The notes below the pieces were generated by a model, which saw nothing but the letters and a program-made list of their open reading frames with translations, made no database searches and was not told the origin of the DNA. Below, piece after piece: positions 40,687-49,187 of a DNA stretch of 64,000 bases. Within the stretch, counting starts at the first letter, position 1; each line of letters starts with the position of its first letter. The translations under genes were made by a program, and so were the position numbers. This DNA is from G963678095 sp963678095 (GTDB lineage: Bacteria; Bacillota; Negativicutes; Selenomonadales; Selenomonadaceae). The stretch spans positions 310,001 to 374,000 of the forward strand of contig CAXXXP010000001.1 in the NCBI GenBank assembly GCA_963678095.2. Reading direction: 5' to 3'.

Positions 40687-40715
40687 TTGACAATATGAAA
40701 TAGTAATGTTATTAT
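40687..40715 (+). promoter_or_regulatory. Promoter of the methylmalonyl-CoA mutase operon
   Basis: TTGACA (40687-40692) and TATTAT (40710-40715) with a 17-base spacer precede the second tandem pair of cobalamin riboswitches. Confidence 0.8.
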
Positions 40716-40750
40716 AAGCAAGTAAATTCGATACAATTTCATAGGGATGA

Positions 40751-40950
40751 AACAGGTGTCCGCAAGGACTTAATAGGGAAGATCGGTGTAATTGCCGACG
40801 CGGTCCCGCCACTGTATCAGCGAGCAAATTCAGATTTATGTCACTGGAGCGAAAGCTTTGGGAAGGCCTGAAGGCGCGATGACCTGGAGCCAGGAGAACT
40901 GCCTGTTTGACGATCACCGTTAGACCCGCGAGCGATGGGAAGGGGATTTA
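40751..40950 (+). ncRNA. Cobalamin riboswitch 3 (first of tandem pair, mut operon)
   Basis: The aptamer has AACAGGTGTCCGCAAGGACTT, GCGGTCCCGCCACTG with the B12 box at 40808-40814, GGAGCCAGGAGAACTGCCTG and GACCCGCGAGCGAT. A hairpin terminator follows at 40969. It is related to but clearly different from riboswitches 1 and 2, so this pair is older or arose independently. Confidence 0.94.
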
Positions 40951-40968
40951 TAGTTTAAGCGCTATAGG

Positions 40969-40993
40969 TCTCGGCATATGTCGAGATTTTTTT
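40969..40993 (+). terminator. Expression-platform terminator of cobalamin riboswitch 3
   Basis: TCTCGGCA and TGTCGAGA pair with one wobble and a minimal loop, followed by TTTTTTTA. Confidence 0.65.
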
Positions 40994-41016
40994 ATGGACG
41001 TTTGACTGTTTTGCCT

Positions 41017-41051
41017 GCTCTTTTCCGTCTAGGGAAAAGAGCTTTTTATTT
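41017..41051 (+). terminator. Second terminator between riboswitches 3 and 4
   Basis: GCTCTTTTCC, a short loop and GGAAAAGAGC form a 10-base stem followed by TTTTTATTTT. Confidence 0.8.
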
Positions 41052-41157
41052 TGTCGGAAAGTTTTCCTTGTATATCAGCTTGTACAAGGAGGAATTGCTC
41101 ATACAGTTCTATACCTATTTATTTCTTTTTTGTGTGGCACTGACTGCACACAGTGCC

Positions 41158-41186
41158 GGGTTCCCTTAACCGGGAACCCTTTTTTA
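41158..41186 (+). terminator. Third terminator between riboswitches 3 and 4
   Basis: GGGTTCCC, loop TTAACC, GGGAACCC and a run of six T. A further GGCACTG/CAGTGCC hairpin lies directly before it (41137-41158). The 240 bases between the two aptamers hold no convincing gene. Confidence 0.75.
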
Positions 41187-41231
41187 AAAAAACAGCTGTA
41201 AGTGTTGCTGTTTATATAAATTCATATATGG

Positions 41232-41434
41232 AAACAGGTGTCCGCAAGGACTTAATAGGGAAGATTGGTGCAATGCCAACGCGGTCCCGCCACTGTATCA
41301 GGGAGTGAATTCAAGAAATGCCACTGAGGGAGAGTATCTGCCTTGGGAAGGTTTGGAGGAACAATGATCTGGAGCCAGGAGAACTGCCTGCTTGACAATC
41401 ACCGTCAGACCTGCGAGCGATAGGAAGGGGATTT
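41232..41434 (+). ncRNA. Cobalamin riboswitch 4 (second of tandem pair, mut operon)
   Basis: The aptamer again shows AACAGGTGTCCGCAAGGACTT, GCGGTCCCGCCACTG (B12 box 41289-41295), GGAGCCAGGAGAACTGCCTG and GACCTGCGAGCGATAGGAAGGGGATT. It shares conserved blocks with riboswitch 3 but the variable arms differ. Its terminator is at 41522, 41 bases before mutA. Confidence 0.94.
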
Positions 41435-41521
41435 AAGGGGATGTTTGCCCGCCGTCATGTTAGTGCGGCAAGCATTTTCGTATCAGTGTATTTTTCGGGG
41501 ACAGATACCGAACTGATAATT

Positions 41522-41562
41522 AAAGCCATTTGCTTATAGGATTGAGCAAATGGCTTTTTTTA
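41522..41562 (+). terminator. Expression-platform terminator of cobalamin riboswitch 4
   Basis: AAAGCCATTTGCT and AGCAAATGGCTTT form a 13-base stem with a ten-base loop and a run of seven T just upstream of mutA. Confidence 0.85.
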
Positions 41563-41602
41563 TATAACAATATTTTCAGCAAGAAGGAAAGGATTGTGGA
41601 GG

Positions 41603-43768
41603 ATGACAGAAAAGATAGACCAAGCCGAAAAAGCATTGCCTGATGTCGAGTTTGACGAATTTCCTATACCGTCCTATGAGACCTGGAAAGAAGAAGCGAC
41701 AGCGCTGCTGAAAGGGGCAAGCTTTGAGAAAAAACTTCTGACCAAAACGTATGAAGGCATTACGCTGTCACCAATGTATACGCGGCAGATGGCTCCGTCA
41801 CCGGAGGAACTCTCGCAGCTTCCCGGGGCAGAAAACTATATGCGTGGTACGCATGAAGGCGGGTATATGACCGATCCCTGGAAAATATCGCAGCAATGTG
41901 AAATCTGCGAACCGGAGCAACTCAATAAACTGTTGCTACATGAGATTGAAAAAGGTTCCACAGAATTGAATATTTCCCTGGATCGTTTGACCAGAGAAGG
42001 AAAGGGACCGCAGGAGTTAACGGCAGAGGATATAATGGTTGGCGGAGCGTCTATTGCGACCTTGGCGGATATGCATACAATTTTGCAGGGGATTGCTCTT
42101 GAAAAGTACAGCTTGTATATGGAAAGCGGAGCTGCGGCGGGGGCAGTCGTGTCACTGGTCGCAGCTTCGTTACGGGCGGACGGACAGAATCCGGCGGTTG
42201 TGCGAGGCACAATCGGCGCTGATCCCTTGGGCGTGTTGGCTATGAAGGGCAGTGTGCCAGCCTTACTGCCAAAACTTTATGATGAAATGGCAGCAACATC
42301 CTGCTGGTGTGAAGTTCATATGCCAAAGCTGAGAAACATTTTAGTCAGTGGCCAGCCTTACAGCGATGGCGGCGCTTCTGCCGTTCAGGAACTGGGGTAT
42401 ATGCTGGCAACGGCTATTGTCTATCTGCGCGAGATGCAGGAGCGTGGCCTGTCAATTGAACAGGCGGCCGGTCGCCTGCAATTCACTTTTTCTCTGGGGG
42501 CTAATTTCTTTATGGAAATTGCCAAGCTCAGAGCGGCACGGCTGCTCTGGTCACAGATCATTGAGAGCTTTGGCGGCAGTAAGGAAGCCAGCAAGATGGC
42601 AATTCATGCAAGAACGGCTACCTTTAATAAGACGAAATATGATCCCTATGTCAACATGCTGCGAACGACAACGGAAGCGTTTTCGGCTGTAATTGGCGGG
42701 ATTGACAGCCTGCAGGTTTCTCCGTTTGATGAATGCTTGCAGATTCCGGACGAATTTTCCCGCCGCATTGCCCGCAATACGCAGATTATTTTACAAAGCG
42801 AATGCAATCTGTGCCAGCCGGTTGATCCAGCCGGCGGGTCCTGGTATATTGAAACACTGACCCAGCAGGTTGCAGAAAAGTCCTGGCAGATTATGCAGGA
42901 GGTTGAGAAAAAAGGCGGCATGACGGCAGCACTGGCCGCCGGAACGGTTCAGTCGGATGTGAAGGATGTATTGTTGCAGCGCTTTAAGAAGCTGGCCAGC
43001 CGTGCCGATCGTGCGGTCGGCGTAAATATGTACGCGAATATGCTGGAGCAGCCGCTAGAAATTCGTTCACTGGATACGGCGGGCATAAAAAAATCCAGGC
43101 TGCGGGCGGTTGAAGATTTTAAAGCCGATATTGATGAACAGGAGCGGGCAAAAAAATTGACGGAGCTTCAGAGATGGCAGGGAAGCTACGATTCTGAAAG
43201 AATTGCTGCGATGACGGCGGCCTTTACTGCCGGTGGTGATATTGGCGAAATTGCTGAAATCTTTTATCCGGAAGGGGCACAATATATTGCGGAGTGCGTA
43301 GTGGAAAAACATCGCTTTACCGAGCAGTTTGAAGGTTTGCGCAATAAAATGCAAGGCTATGAACAAAAACACGGCGAGAAATTAAAGATTTTTCTTTGCA
43401 ATATGGGGCCGATTCCCCAGCATAAACCGCGGGCGGATTTCAGCACTGGCTTTTTAGAGGTTGGCGGCTTTGAAGTGTTGAAAAATGACGGGTTTTCTTT
43501 GCCCCAGGAGGCGGCAGCCGCAGCCGTGGAATCAAAGGCTCTGGCGGCGGTTATTTGCTCTACGGATGCGACGTATCCGGAATTGGTACCGGATATTGCC
43601 CGGCGGATTAAGGCACAAAACCCGGCAATGATTGTCATGCTGGCTGGGGCTCCGGCACCCGAATGTGAAGCTTCTTATCGCGAAGCTGGCGTAGCCGAAT
43701 TTATACATGTCAGAGCAAACTGTCTGCAGATTTTAACCTGGCTGCAGACACAGGGGGAGATAGAATAA
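41603..43768 (+). CDS. mutA: Methylmalonyl-CoA mutase small (beta) subunit
   Basis: The 721-residue protein is the non-catalytic partner of MutB in the adenosylcobalamin-dependent enzyme that interconverts succinyl-CoA and methylmalonyl-CoA. The mutase barrel is recognisable (SLYMESGAAAGAVVSL, QFTFSLGANFFMEIAKLRAARLLW, DPAGGSWYIETLTQQVAEKSW). The C-terminal Rossmann domain lacks the D-x-H-x2-G cobalamin motif, as expected for the small subunit. The start is ATG 41603, nine bases after AAAGGA; TTG 41594 is less likely. Its stop codon overlaps the mutB start by one base. Under two cobalamin riboswitches it would be off when B12 is abundant, which is counter-intuitive for a B12-using enzyme. Confidence 0.94.
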   Translation: MTEKIDQAEKALPDVEFDEFPIPSYETWKEEATALLKGASFEKKLLTKTYEGITLSPMYTRQMAPSPEELSQLPGAENYMRGTHEGGYMTDPWKISQQCEICEPEQLNKLLLHEIEKGSTELNISLDRLTREGKGPQELTAEDIMVGGASIATLADMHTILQGIALEKYSLYMESGAAAGAVVSLVAASLRADGQNPAVVRGTIGADPLGVLAMKGSVPALLPKLYDEMAATSCWCEVHMPKLRNILVSGQPYSDGGASAVQELGYMLATAIVYLREMQERGLSIEQAAGRLQFTFSLGANFFMEIAKLRAARLLWSQIIESFGGSKEASKMAIHARTATFNKTKYDPYVNMLRTTTEAFSAVIGGIDSLQVSPFDECLQIPDEFSRRIARNTQIILQSECNLCQPVDPAGGSWYIETLTQQVAEKSWQIMQEVEKKGGMTAALAAGTVQSDVKDVLLQRFKKLASRADRAVGVNMYANMLEQPLEIRSLDTAGIKKSRLRAVEDFKADIDEQERAKKLTELQRWQGSYDSERIAAMTAAFTAGGDIGEIAEIFYPEGAQYIAECVVEKHRFTEQFEGLRNKMQGYEQKHGEKLKIFLCNMGPIPQHKPRADFSTGFLEVGGFEVLKNDGFSLPQEAAAAAVESKALAAVICSTDATYPELVPDIARRIKAQNPAMIVMLAGAPAPECEASYREAGVAEFIHVRANCLQILTWLQTQGEIE

Positions 43769-45951
43769 TGGCAAATCCTGATTTTTCACAACTGCAGTAT
43801 CAGGCGGGAATAAAACACGAGAGCTTTGCTGAGTGGAAGGATCGTCTGGAGGCGCAGTCCGGGCGCAGCTTTAAAGAGTTATATCAGCGGACCATGGAGC
43901 AGATAGATCTTAAGCCTCTTTATACGGGGGCTGACCTGTCGGGGATGAAGCATCTTGACTACGTTGCCGGTATTCCACCATTTTTGCGCGGGCCGTATCC
44001 CAGCATGTATGTGACACGTCCGTGGACGGTCCGCCAGTATGCAGGCTTCTCGACAGCGGAAGAGTCCAATGCCTTTTACCGGCGAAATCTTGCGGCGGGG
44101 CAGAAGGGCTTATCGATTGCCTTTGATTTGGCCACGCATCGTGGCTATGATTCGGATCATCCGCGCGTTGTCGGTGATGTTGGTAAGGCCGGCGTGGCGG
44201 TCGATTCCATTCTCGATATGGAAATTCTTTTTTCGGGAATTCCCCTTGATAAAATGTCGGTATCGATGACGATGAATGGTGCGGTACTGCCGGTGCTGGC
44301 GTTTTATATCGTGGCGGCTGAAGAGCAGGGCGTTGATAAAAAAATTCTTGCCGGGACCATACAAAATGATATCTTAAAGGAATTTATGGTGCGCAACACC
44401 TATATTTATCCGCCGCTTCCTTCAATGCGAATCATCGGCGATATCTTTGCTTATACCTCAAAGTATATGCCGAAATTCAACAGCATAAGTATTTCCGGCT
44501 ATCATATGCAGGAGGCTGGTGCGACGGCTGATATTGAACTTGGCTATACCCTGGCGGATGGTCTGGAATACATTCGTACCGGGACAAACTCCGGACTCGG
44601 TGTCGATGACTTTGCCCCGCGCTTGTCCTTCTTTTGGGCTATGGGCAAGAATTATTTTATGGAGGTTGCCAAGATGCGGGCCGGACGTCTGCTGTGGGCG
44701 AAAATAATCAAACAGTTTAACCCGCAGAAGGATAAGTCAATGGCCCTGCGGACACATTCGCAGACCTCGGGCTGGAGCCTGACGGAGCAGGATCCGTTCA
44801 ACAATGTTGTGCGTACCTGCATTGAAGCGATGGCCGCAGCCCTTGGACATACACAGTCGCTGCATACCAATGCGCTTGATGAAGCCATTGCGCTGCCAAC
44901 GGATTTTTCTGCCCGTATTGCGCGCAATACCCAGCTTTACCTGCAGGATGAAACAAAAATCTGCAAGGTTACCGATCCTTGGGGCGGTTCCTACTATGTA
45001 GAAGCCTTGACGCAGGAGCTCGTAAAAAGTGCCTGGGCCCATATTCAGGAAGTTGAAGGGCTGGGCGGTATGGCAAAAGCCATTGAGACGGGTTTGCCGA
45101 AAATGCGCATTGAAGAGGCCTCTGCCCGCCGGCAGGCACATATTGACTCGAAGGAAGAGGTCATTGTCGGGATCAATAAGTATCGTCTGGAACATGAAGA
45201 TCCGCTCGATATTTTGGCTGTCGATAATGTCGCCGTGCGTGAGGCACAAATCCGGCGCCTTGAAAAGCTCCGGGCAAATCGCGATGCCGAGAAAGTGGAA
45301 TCTTGCCTGGCAGCGATTACAAAATCCATGGAAACAGGGGAAGGGAATTTGCTGGAATTGGCGGTTGATGCCGCTCGCGCTCGGGCCAGTCTGGGGGAAA
45401 TTTCCTATGCGATTGAAAAGGTATCCGGCCGGCATAAGGCCGTCATCCGATCTATATCGGGGGTTTATAGCAGTGAATTTGCGGATGATGATGAAATCAG
45501 CCGTGTTCGCAAGCTGGCGGATGATTTTGAACAGCAGGAAGGCCGCCGACCTCGCATTATGATTGCCAAGATGGGGCAGGACGGGCATGACCGCGGGGCT
45601 AAGGTTATCGCCACCGCTTTTGCGGATATGGGGTTTGATGTCGATATTGGCCCGTTGTTTCAGACACCGGAGGAAACGGCGCAGGATGCCGTCGACAATG
45701 ATGTGCATGTTGTGGGGATGAGCTCGCTGGCAGCCGGGCATAAGACGTTGCTGCCACAGCTTGTCGAGGAACTGAAAAAACGCGGGCGCCAGGATATCAT
45801 GGTGGTGATTGGCGGGGTTATTCCGGCGCAGGACTATGAATACCTCTATGAACACGGTGCAGCAGCGATCTTTGGCCCAGGAACCGTTATTCCTGTGGCT
45901 GCCGGCAAGGTTATGGAAAAACTTAAGGAACGAATGGATTGGAATGACTGA
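43768..45951 (+). CDS. mutB: Methylmalonyl-CoA mutase large (alpha) subunit
   Basis: The catalytic subunit, 727 residues. The substrate barrel shows PWTVRQYAGFSTAEESN and RTHSQTSGWSLTEQDP. The C-terminal B12 domain carries KMGQDGHDRGAKVIA near residue 606, whose D-x-H-x2-G histidine coordinates cobalt. The enzyme serves the methylmalonyl-CoA route of propionate and succinate fermentation typical of Negativicutes. It starts within the mutA stop codon and overlaps meaB by eight bases. Confidence 0.97.
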   Translation: MANPDFSQLQYQAGIKHESFAEWKDRLEAQSGRSFKELYQRTMEQIDLKPLYTGADLSGMKHLDYVAGIPPFLRGPYPSMYVTRPWTVRQYAGFSTAEESNAFYRRNLAAGQKGLSIAFDLATHRGYDSDHPRVVGDVGKAGVAVDSILDMEILFSGIPLDKMSVSMTMNGAVLPVLAFYIVAAEEQGVDKKILAGTIQNDILKEFMVRNTYIYPPLPSMRIIGDIFAYTSKYMPKFNSISISGYHMQEAGATADIELGYTLADGLEYIRTGTNSGLGVDDFAPRLSFFWAMGKNYFMEVAKMRAGRLLWAKIIKQFNPQKDKSMALRTHSQTSGWSLTEQDPFNNVVRTCIEAMAAALGHTQSLHTNALDEAIALPTDFSARIARNTQLYLQDETKICKVTDPWGGSYYVEALTQELVKSAWAHIQEVEGLGGMAKAIETGLPKMRIEEASARRQAHIDSKEEVIVGINKYRLEHEDPLDILAVDNVAVREAQIRRLEKLRANRDAEKVESCLAAITKSMETGEGNLLELAVDAARARASLGEISYAIEKVSGRHKAVIRSISGVYSSEFADDDEISRVRKLADDFEQQEGRRPRIMIAKMGQDGHDRGAKVIATAFADMGFDVDIGPLFQTPEETAQDAVDNDVHVVGMSSLAAGHKTLLPQLVEELKKRGRQDIMVVIGGVIPAQDYEYLYEHGAAAIFGPGTVIPVAAGKVMEKLKERMDWND

Positions 45952-47083
45952 TACGTATCGGCCAGACTGGGCGCCCGGCAATGCAGGCTGTGAATTTGCC
46001 TGTGAAGTCATGAAAGGTGTGCCTGGTGGTCATGAGGGAATGGCTTCTTATGCCAAAACGGTTCGCAAAGCTGCACCGGCCGCAAGGCGTGACAAGCTGT
46101 TGGTGGAAGATTACGTTGCAGGGGTGCGCCGCGGCGACAGAATGATTCTGTCACGGGCGATAACGCTGATTGAGAGCAATTCCCCACAGCATGCTGCTAT
46201 CGCCCAACAGGTGCTACAGCAGCTGCTGGGCGATACGGGGGAATCCATCCGCATTGGAATTACCGGAGTTCCGGGGGCTGGTAAGAGTACCTTTATTGAA
46301 GCCTTGGGCTGTAGACTATGCCATAAAGGCCACAAAGTGGCTGTGCTGGCTGTAGACCCGAGCAGCAGTATCACCAAAGGGAGTATTCTCGGGGATAAGA
46401 CGCGAATGGAGAATCTGGCCAGAGAAGAAAATGCCTTTATCCGGCCATCGCCATCGAGTGGTACTCTGGGCGGGGTGACACGCAAAAGCCGCGAAACGCT
46501 GCTTTTGTGTGAAGCCGCCGGGTATGATGTGATTTTGGTGGAAACTGTCGGCGTCGGACAAAGTGAGATAACCGTCCGGTCCATGGTGGATTTCTTTTTA
46601 CTGATCGCTTTGACCGGAGCCGGTGATGAACTACAGGGAATGAAAAAAGGCGTAATGGAAATTGCAGATGCGATTTTAATCAATAAGGCTGATGGGGACA
46701 ATCGTCAGAAAGCAGAAATGGTAAGGGTCGATTATGAACGGATGATTCATTATCTGCGGCCGGCTACGGAGGGCTGGCTGACAAGGGCCTGTACTTGTTC
46801 TGCTTATAGCGGCTATGGAATTGATGCTGTCTGGGAGATGATCGCTGAATTTTGTTCTAAAACAAAAGCCAGTGAGGTGTTTTTTCGGCGGCGGCAAAAG
46901 CAGACGCTGGACTGGGTATACGCGTTGGTCGAGGAACATCTGCGGGTCGTCTTTTATCAAAATGAGCAGGTGAAATCCTGCCGGCCGAAGCTTGAACAGG
47001 AAATTCTTGCCGGACGTATGCCGGCAACCTTGGCGGCGCAGCAGTTGATTGCTGCGTTTGAACAGCAAAAAATAGAATCGTAA
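45944..47083 (+). CDS. meaB: Methylmalonyl-CoA mutase-associated GTPase MeaB
   Basis: MeaB is the G-protein chaperone that loads and protects the cofactor of the mutase. The 379-residue protein has Walker A GVPGAGKST near residue 107, AVDPSSSITKGSILGDKTRM, the switch ETVGVGQSE and NKADGDN for guanine. The start is ATG 45944 inside the last codons of mutB; the longer frame that begins in mutB is not used. A 97-base gap with overlapping inverted repeats precedes the next receptor gene. Confidence 0.94.
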   Translation: MTDTYRPDWAPGNAGCEFACEVMKGVPGGHEGMASYAKTVRKAAPAARRDKLLVEDYVAGVRRGDRMILSRAITLIESNSPQHAAIAQQVLQQLLGDTGESIRIGITGVPGAGKSTFIEALGCRLCHKGHKVAVLAVDPSSSITKGSILGDKTRMENLAREENAFIRPSPSSGTLGGVTRKSRETLLLCEAAGYDVILVETVGVGQSEITVRSMVDFFLLIALTGAGDELQGMKKGVMEIADAILINKADGDNRQKAEMVRVDYERMIHYLRPATEGWLTRACTCSAYSGYGIDAVWEMIAEFCSKTKASEVFFRRRQKQTLDWVYALVEEHLRVVFYQNEQVKSCRPKLEQEILAGRMPATLAAQQLIAAFEQQKIES

Positions 47084-47180
47084 TTTTTCTGCAGGGATAT
47101 GGCCAGAAAGGGGGCTGTATCCCTGACAGACTGCTCTGACAGGGATGCGGAGCTGAGTAATCGATAGGAGCGAATACATA

Positions 47181-49121
47181 ATGAACAGCAGAGAAAAAAT
47201 GAGAACGCAGCTGGTGGCCGCGGTCTGCTTGGGGCTTATTATCGGCCCTGGCAGTATGGCTGTTGCCCATGGCGAGGCGCTGCCGGAATTTACCGGGGAG
47301 GATTATGTGGTCACGGCCAGTCGGATTCCAACCAGAATGTCAGAAACGCCGGCTAATGTTACTGTTATTACGGCGGATATGATTGCCCAGAATCATTATC
47401 AGGATTTGGCAGAAGCACTGCGGCGGGTCAATGGCATCGTGGTCACCGAAGCAGCAATGAGTCATCAGGATATTGTCCGAATAGATGGGGATGACCGGGT
47501 GGTGGTATTGCTTGATGGTCGGCGGATGAATATGGACAAAGGGGCAGCCTCAGGGCGCGCTGGTATTGATTTAAAAACGATTGCCAGCCTGCAAAACATT
47601 GAGCGCATTGAAGTTGTAAAAGGGGCAGGTTCAGCCCTCTACGGATCAGATGCTGTTGGCGGGGTAATTAATATCATTACCCGGCATGGCAAGAAAGTGA
47701 AAAATAGCTCTACCCTCGATATGAGCCTTGGCTCATGGAAGACAAAAACTGTTGATTATTCAAATCAGGGCAGCGAGGGCGACTGGAGCTGGTTTTTGAC
47801 GGCAGGTTTTGAGAATCAGGGCAATATGGATTTCAAGAACTGGAAAACAGACCGCAGTGACTCGATGCCAAACAGCGATTATAATAAAAAGAATACGACG
47901 CTGCGTCTGGATCGCAGCTTAACGGCTAATACTTCCCTGACCTTGAATTATGAGCATATGACAGATGACTCCGGACAATGGAATCAGGCGCCGGGCTATG
48001 CAAATTATCCGCATGACCGGATGGATAAGTTGGTCAACAATATCGCATTAACCTACAATTATAAAGAGCACCAGCCGGCGCCGAGTTATCTGCGGTATTA
48101 TGAAAATTATACGACGCAGGGCTTTCATGATATCGATGGCTGGTCCCCGGCCTTTTCTCGCTACAGCAATAAAGTCCGCGGGCTTGACTGGCAGGATAGC
48201 TGGCAAGTTGGTGCGCAGCACCTTGTGGGTGGTTTGGAGTGGCGGGAAACGGTAGTCGATAACGGCGCTGTCAATGGCGGTGATTACAGCGACAAGAAGG
48301 TCACCAATCAGGCAGTATTTTGGGAGGATGCAATTGAGCTGAGCGACCGCTGGACCCTTACTCCGGGTTTGCGTGCGGACCATCACAATATGTTTGGCTC
48401 GCAGCTTACACCTAAGGTGGCTGCCAGCTATAAAGCTGATGAAAATACAAATTTTTATGCGTCCTGGGGCAGGGTGTTCAACGCACCGAATACGGATGAT
48501 CTCTTCTGGCACGATCCCTATGGCTATATGAATGGAAATCCTGATTTAAAACCGGAACGCGGCTACAAGATCAGCGCTGGAATGAATACAAAGCTGTCAA
48601 AAACAACAGGCTTACATATGAATGTATTTACGAGCAAAATATCTGATGCTATAAAATGGGCCGATAATGGAAGTGGAATATGGCAGGCTCTTAATTTAAA
48701 TGAAGAGAAAAAACGCGGTTTTGAATTTACCGTTGATAGTGTCCTTAACAATCGCTGGAGTGCAGATATTGGTTATTCGTATATTAAAACGGAAACCAAC
48801 GACATGCAGCAAGGCTATGTATGGGATGAGAATAACAGCAGCCCTAATGGCTATCGCGCTGGTCTTCATTATAAGGATGCGCGCTGGAACAGCAATCTTT
48901 TCCTTAATGCCGGCACTGGCCGCAGCACAAGGTATTTCACCGACAGTTCTTATTGGACAATTGACTTTAATGCCAATTACAAAATGACAGAGGATCTCAC
49001 GGCCTATATTAAGGTAAACAATCTGTTTGATAAAGCGTATGAAAATACCGGTAAAATAACGCCGGGAGCATATCCGATGGGCGGACGGTATCTGCAGGTT
49101 GGTGTAAGGTATTCGTTCTGA
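47181..49121 (+). CDS. TonB-dependent outer-membrane receptor (BtuB-like) 2
   Basis: The 646-residue receptor has a signal peptide (about 1-29, ending AVAHG), a TonB-box-like EDYVVTASRI, a plug domain (IVRIDGDDRVVVLLDGRRM, EVVKGAGSALYGSDAVGGVINII) and a barrel that ends GRYLQVGVRYSF with terminal Phe. It is quite different from the receptor at 22354. Downstream of mutA-mutB-meaB with no evident terminator between, it probably shares their cobalamin-riboswitch control, so a corrinoid is the likely ligand. The start follows ATAGGAGCG. Confidence 0.88.
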   Translation: MNSREKMRTQLVAAVCLGLIIGPGSMAVAHGEALPEFTGEDYVVTASRIPTRMSETPANVTVITADMIAQNHYQDLAEALRRVNGIVVTEAAMSHQDIVRIDGDDRVVVLLDGRRMNMDKGAASGRAGIDLKTIASLQNIERIEVVKGAGSALYGSDAVGGVINIITRHGKKVKNSSTLDMSLGSWKTKTVDYSNQGSEGDWSWFLTAGFENQGNMDFKNWKTDRSDSMPNSDYNKKNTTLRLDRSLTANTSLTLNYEHMTDDSGQWNQAPGYANYPHDRMDKLVNNIALTYNYKEHQPAPSYLRYYENYTTQGFHDIDGWSPAFSRYSNKVRGLDWQDSWQVGAQHLVGGLEWRETVVDNGAVNGGDYSDKKVTNQAVFWEDAIELSDRWTLTPGLRADHHNMFGSQLTPKVAASYKADENTNFYASWGRVFNAPNTDDLFWHDPYGYMNGNPDLKPERGYKISAGMNTKLSKTTGLHMNVFTSKISDAIKWADNGSGIWQALNLNEEKKRGFEFTVDSVLNNRWSADIGYSYIKTETNDMQQGYVWDENNSSPNGYRAGLHYKDARWNSNLFLNAGTGRSTRYFTDSSYWTIDFNANYKMTEDLTAYIKVNNLFDKAYENTGKITPGAYPMGGRYLQVGVRYSF

Positions 49122-49187
49122 GCTCCTGCGAGTGAAGCCATTATTTAATCCGAGTGGGACTTCCCGCCGTCATCCCTTTGAAAATAA

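Noticed and set aside
40978..41169. A 63-codon hydrophobic open frame between cobalamin riboswitches 3 and 4
   Set aside because: Its ATG is inside the riboswitch 3 terminator stem, it has no ribosome site and it crosses another terminator. An internal TTG near 41095 is only two bases from AGGAGG.
44737..46011. A 424-codon open frame on the minus strand across mutB and the start of meaB
   Set aside because: It lies wholly opposite confidently identified genes; long antisense frames are expected from codon bias and its translation shows no family motif.
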